Below, piece after piece: positions 60,738 through 64,000 of a DNA stretch of 64,000 nt. Source of the DNA: Mesobacterium_A sp034670065 (GTDB taxonomy: Bacteria; Pseudomonadota; Alphaproteobacteria; Rhodobacterales; Rhodobacteraceae); assembly GCA_034670065.1 (NCBI GenBank), contig JAXMOG010000003.1:1-64000 (forward strand), written 5' to 3'. The notes below the pieces were generated by a model. It was not told the origin of the DNA and ran no database searches. It saw nothing but the letters and a program-made list of their open reading frames with translations. Each line of letters starts with the position of its first letter. Position 1 is the first letter of the stretch. A program made the translations under genes and the position numbers.

Positions 60738-62444
60738 TTATTGCGCAGGCGACAGCAAGACGTTTGAAACCGGTACGATCTGGATGATGCCTGTCCGGTC
60801 CTGCAAACCCCAAACCTGTAGCGATGAGAAGGTTTCAGCACGCATACGGCCCATCATAACCACCGCTTGTTCCTGACGCGCACGGAACGCGGCTTGATCT
60901 AGGAAGCGCCGCATCGCACGCCCATCCTGACCTGCGCCGTCAAAGTCACGAAAGACAGTTGCGGCAGGCACGCCATCACGAACGGCATCTTGTTGTAACG
61001 TGTTCAACCCATTGTCCTGCAACACCAGACCATAACCGTCTTGGTGGATCACATCGATCACACTGGTTGCAACTTCGCGGCGGCCCTGCAAGCCATCGTG
61101 AACGCCTTCCAGAACACCAATTGCCGATGGCATACGCGCCAGCGCGGCATCAACCGCTGCGGCGGCATCTGCACCTTCGGTATCGGCCGGAATATTGATC
61201 AGCGCCATCACCTCAATGCCTTGTGCGTGATAGGCCTCGGCAATTTCGGCCGCGTCTGGCAAAGACGTGTCAACAGCAACGGCAACCGGCAAGGGAAAGC
61301 CCGCCATCGCATCCGGGCCCAATGGGCCAGCGCCGTCATGTATCAGCACCACCGCCATGCGCGGTGTGTCCGCGGCCACATCAAACGGAATGGCATTGGC
61401 TTCTAACGGTCGTGGTCCGCTGCTTTGGTTGGCGGGGGCATCGCCAGCTTCGGGGCGGTTGGTTGGCACGGCATCTGGACGATCCAGAATACTGCCACCC
61501 GGCTTGCCAATCTGAGGCGAGCCTAGTGCAGCAACCTCGGTTGGTCGGCGCACGATCTGCTCAGCAGCCTGTTCTGGCGCGGCAGTCGTAACTTCGGCGG
61601 TCGGTGACTGGGGTGATTCAGGTTCGATAATCGACCGCACAACAACTTTGGGCGCGCTATCCTGCTGCACGGACACCTCGGCCTGTGTGGTTTCTGGCTC
61701 TGGGTCTTGGGGCTGTGCCACAACCAGTTCAGCTTCGGGCGCGGTTTCACGCGCTTGCTCTGGCGCAACGGCGGTTTGCGTGGCGGCTGGAACAACCGGC
61801 GTTTCAGGTTTGGGCGCTTCGGGCTGGGCCGCCTCGGCAACGGGCGCGTCAGGTTTCGGCGCATCCGGTTTGGGCGTCGGGGCGCTTGGCACCACCGCCA
61901 CCACTTTGGGGGCCGTTTCCGCGTTCGGGCTGTTCAACGCAGCATCCGGGGCAACCCGCGCAACACCGGTATCCGCACCAGGTGTCGCCGGATCAGCCTG
62001 ACCCGCCTCAGGCGCCGTCAACTGTGCTGCCATATCCGTAACTGCCTCTGGCACAGCAGTCGAACTGGGCGCAGCGGCGGGCACTGGCGTCTCCTGCGCT
62101 GCGGGTGCCGCGTCCATTTGAGACGAAGGCTCTGCAACTGTCGATGGGGCCGGTTCAGCAACAGGTGCTGGGCTTTGCGGCGCGGCATCAGGGGCAACTT
62201 CCGCCACGGGTTCAGCCTTGGTTGCCGGTGGGTTTGCCATGGGCACCGGTGGGCGCAAATCCTCAGGCAAGCCGACAAAAAGCGCGGCTCCTGCGGCGGC
62301 TCCTACCGACACAAACAATCCGGTCACGAATCCCGCTACACCGCCTGCCACTATTACTGCCCCCACTATTGGTCTGCTTTTACGACGACAATCCGCCCCA
62401 CATACGGTGCCGCGCCCTTGACGCTGGCTGAATCGTGGGCACAT
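60738..62444 (-). CDS. divergent polysaccharide deacetylase (YibQ-like) with long Pro/Ala linker
   Basis: A ~568-residue envelope protein. A basic N-terminal segment and one transmembrane helix (VGAVIVAGGVAGFVTGLFVSV region) precede ~280 residues rich in Ala, Pro, Glu and Val, then a YibQ/divergent polysaccharide deacetylase domain (~345-568; RMAVVLIHDGAGPLG, GIEVMALINIP). The linker probably lets the domain reach across the periplasm. YibQ-family enzymatic activity is not well established. The start is unsure: ATG 62444, or GTG 62366 or 62351. It is divergent from trpG. Confidence 0.85.
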   Translation of the reverse strand: MCPRFSQRQGRGTVCGADCRRKSRPIVGAVIVAGGVAGFVTGLFVSVGAAAGAALFVGLPEDLRPPVPMANPPATKAEPVAEVAPDAAPQSPAPVAEPAPSTVAEPSSQMDAAPAAQETPVPAAAPSSTAVPEAVTDMAAQLTAPEAGQADPATPGADTGVARVAPDAALNSPNAETAPKVVAVVPSAPTPKPDAPKPDAPVAEAAQPEAPKPETPVVPAATQTAVAPEQARETAPEAELVVAQPQDPEPETTQAEVSVQQDSAPKVVVRSIIEPESPQSPTAEVTTAAPEQAAEQIVRRPTEVAALGSPQIGKPGGSILDRPDAVPTNRPEAGDAPANQSSGPRPLEANAIPFDVAADTPRMAVVLIHDGAGPLGPDAMAGFPLPVAVAVDTSLPDAAEIAEAYHAQGIEVMALINIPADTEGADAAAAVDAALARMPSAIGVLEGVHDGLQGRREVATSVIDVIHQDGYGLVLQDNGLNTLQQDAVRDGVPAATVFRDFDGAGQDGRAMRRFLDQAAFRARQEQAVVMMGRMRAETFSSLQVWGLQDRTGIIQIVPVSNVLLSPAQ

Positions 62445-62496
62445 GTATAGCCCGATGACGGCCTTACAGGCCAGCCCTACGCGCAAAGAGTCGCCG

Positions 62497-63078
62497 ATGC
62501 TACTTCTGATCGATAATTACGACAGCTTCACCTATAATCTGGTTCACTATTTGGGCGAATTGGGCGCCGATGTGAAGGTCTGGCGGAATGACGCGTTGGA
62601 TGTGCAGCAAGCAATGGCCATGAACCCGGCTGGCATCCTTTTGTCCCCCGGCCCCAGTGATCCGGATCACGCAGGTATTTGTCTGGCGCTGACGCAAGCA
62701 GCAGCCGAATCCAAGACCCCACTGATGGGCGTGTGCCTTGGCCACCAAACCATCGGGCAGGCCTTTGGCGGCCAAGTCAAACAGCATGACCAGATCGTAC
62801 ACGGCAAAATGGGGGCCATGCACCACGACGGCAAAGGCGTGTTTGCGGATTTGCCCTCTCCGTTTGAGGCAACGCGCTATCACTCATTGGTCGTGGACCG
62901 TGAAACATTGCCCAACAGTCTGGAAGTGACCGCTTGGCTGGAAGACGGCACAATAATGGGGCTGCAACACCGCGAATTGCCGATCCATGGCGTGCAGTTT
63001 CACCCTGAATCCATTGCCTCTGAACATGGCCATGCCCTGCTTCAGAACTTTATCAACGAAATGAAAGTTCCCGCATGA
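62497..63078 (+). CDS. trpG: anthranilate synthase glutaminase subunit
   Basis: A 193-residue class-I glutamine amidotransferase (TrpG/PabA type) that supplies ammonia for anthranilate, the first step of tryptophan synthesis. LLIDNYDSFTYNLVHYLG, the PGP-containing oxyanion region, the nucleophile GVCLGHQ and the GVQFHPESI triad are present. ATG 62497 starts at the conserved MLLLIDNYDSF; the frame from 62443 is longer but not conserved. It overlaps trpD by ATGA. TrpE is not next to it. Confidence 0.94.
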   Translation: MLLLIDNYDSFTYNLVHYLGELGADVKVWRNDALDVQQAMAMNPAGILLSPGPSDPDHAGICLALTQAAAESKTPLMGVCLGHQTIGQAFGGQVKQHDQIVHGKMGAMHHDGKGVFADLPSPFEATRYHSLVVDRETLPNSLEVTAWLEDGTIMGLQHRELPIHGVQFHPESIASEHGHALLQNFINEMKVPA

Positions 63079-64000
63079 GCGACGCCATGAAACCCCTGAT
63101 CTATGCCGCTTCCGAAGGTCCGCTGTCGCGGGCACAGGCCGAGGCCGCATTCGAAATTCTTTTTGATGGTCAGGCCACCCCGGCACAGGTTGGTGGTTTG
63201 CTGATGGCCATGCGCGCCCGTGGCGAATCCGTTGCCGAATACGCCGCTGCCGCTGCTGTGATGCGCGCCAAATGCCATGCTGTTTCAGCCCCTGAAGGCG
63301 CTATGGATATCGTTGGCACCGGTGGCGATGGCAAAGGCACTTTGAACATTTCAACCGCCACTGCCTTTGTTGTGGCCGGTGCCGGCGTGCCTGTTGCCAA
63401 ACACGGCAACCGCAACCTGTCGTCCAAATCCGGCGCGGCAGATGCCTTGGGGCAGATCGGTATCAACGTGATGATCGAAGCGCCGGCTGTGCAAAAGGCG
63501 CTGGATGCCGTTGGCATTGCCTTCATGATGGCCCCATTGCACCACCCGGCAATGAAGCATGTCATGCCTGTTCGCCAAGAGTTGGGATGCAAGACAATCT
63601 TCAACATTCTGGGGCCTCTGACCAATCCGGCGGGTGTTAAACGGCAACTGACAGGTGCCTTTGCCATCGACCTGATCTTTCCAATGGCCGAAACGCTGCA
63701 AGCACTGGGGTCCGAAAAGGCCTGGTTGGTGCATGGCGAGGACGGCACGGATGAACTGGCGATCACCGGCAAAACGTCTGTCGCGGCGCTGGACGGCGAT
63801 AAGATCACAGGCTTTGAAGTGCATCCAGAAGACGCGGGCCTGCCTGTTCATCCGCTGCGCGATATTATGGGCGGCACCCCAGAAGAGAATGGCATCGCCC
63901 TGAAAGCGCTGCTGGACGGCACGCCGGGTGCCTATCGGGATGCTGTTTTGCTGAATGCGGCAGCGGCGTTTATCGTGGCGGATAAAGTCACGGATCTGAA
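63075..64000 (+). CDS. trpD: anthranilate phosphoribosyltransferase, cut by the window end
   Basis: The first ~308 residues of TrpD, which joins anthranilate to PRPP. The PRPP-binding GTGGDGKGTLNISTA, the KHGNRNLSSKSGAADALG segment and the LGPLTNPA region are intact. The ATG at 63075 overlaps the trpG stop (ATGA), showing translational coupling. The usual length is ~340, so only a short C-terminal part is missing. Confidence 0.95.
   Translation, partial: MSDAMKPLIYAASEGPLSRAQAEAAFEILFDGQATPAQVGGLLMAMRARGESVAEYAAAAAVMRAKCHAVSAPEGAMDIVGTGGDGKGTLNISTATAFVVAGAGVPVAKHGNRNLSSKSGAADALGQIGINVMIEAPAVQKALDAVGIAFMMAPLHHPAMKHVMPVRQELGCKTIFNILGPLTNPAGVKRQLTGAFAIDLIFPMAETLQALGSEKAWLVHGEDGTDELAITGKTSVAALDGDKITGFEVHPEDAGLPVHPLRDIMGGTPEENGIALKALLDGTPGAYRDAVLLNAAAAFIVADKVTDL

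Noticed and set aside
1..64000. CRISPR arrays, insertion sequences, prophage or integrated elements
   Set aside because: No spaced direct repeats, transposase or phage structural genes, or att-like duplication at the tRNA were seen on reading the window.

Overview
The window reads as chromosomal DNA of an alphaproteobacterium of the Rhodobacteraceae (Roseobacter group); I cannot name a genus. The case rests on several lineage habits seen together: a C4-pathway 5-aminolevulinate synthase preceded by an FNR-type box, an Entner-Doudoroff pair (edd-eda), the F1Fo-ATPase zeta inhibitor protein, a free-standing homocysteine methyltransferase plus corrinoid protein (split methionine synthase), a DctB/DctD-like pair, and a GC-rich terminator-like repeat of the kind common in this family. 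Gene density is high. No insertion sequence, prophage, CRISPR array or rRNA gene was seen; one tRNA gene (Leu, anticodon CAA) is present.

Layout. 1-6979 (+): an acetate block with the 3' end of acs, an adenylate kinase, a two-part sodium/solute symporter, a cNMP/CBS/nucleotidyltransferase protein, a small membrane protein and a membrane-anchored DnaQ-type exonuclease. 7000-12742 (-): GlcNAc catabolism (kinase, nagA) and the yfgM-bamB-der set. 13020-18040 (+): an RND efflux adaptor and an oversized RND permease. 18149-24775 (-): dctB/dctD-like genes and a purine block (purC, purS, purQ) interleaved with a papain-like amidase and an alcohol dehydrogenase. 24937-31389: ATPase zeta protein, MprF-like protein, and the homocysteine methyltransferase/corrinoid/DUF1638 group with a divergent radical SAM gene. 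31508-36929: tRNA-Leu, M48 protease, retropepsin-like protease, YqaA-like protein, DsbB, ABC-F and MarC. 37008-39483 (-): eda, edd. 39658-41387 (+): rRNA methyltransferase and PIN protein. 41406-51361 (-): DUF2189 protein, DEAD-box helicase, prfB, PBP1A, amidase, aminotransferase. 51422-54041 (+): M48/TPR protease with two thioredoxin-fold proteins. 54096-57956 (-): ispG, RodZ-like protein, hemA. 58621-64000: M20 peptidase, a membrane protein, a YibQ-like divergent polysaccharide deacetylase (-), trpG and the start of trpD.

Functional links. Acs releases AMP and the adjacent kinase can recycle it. The symporter-associated nucleotidyltransferase and the sensor-like exonuclease look like a signalling pair of unknown chemistry. 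The homocysteine methyltransferase, corrinoid protein and DUF1638 protein look like parts of a split cobalamin-dependent methionine synthase whose folate-binding partner is outside the window. DsbB, the DsbA-like protein and its short paralogue serve envelope disulfide chemistry. BamB, PBP1A, amidase and the RodZ-like protein serve envelope building.
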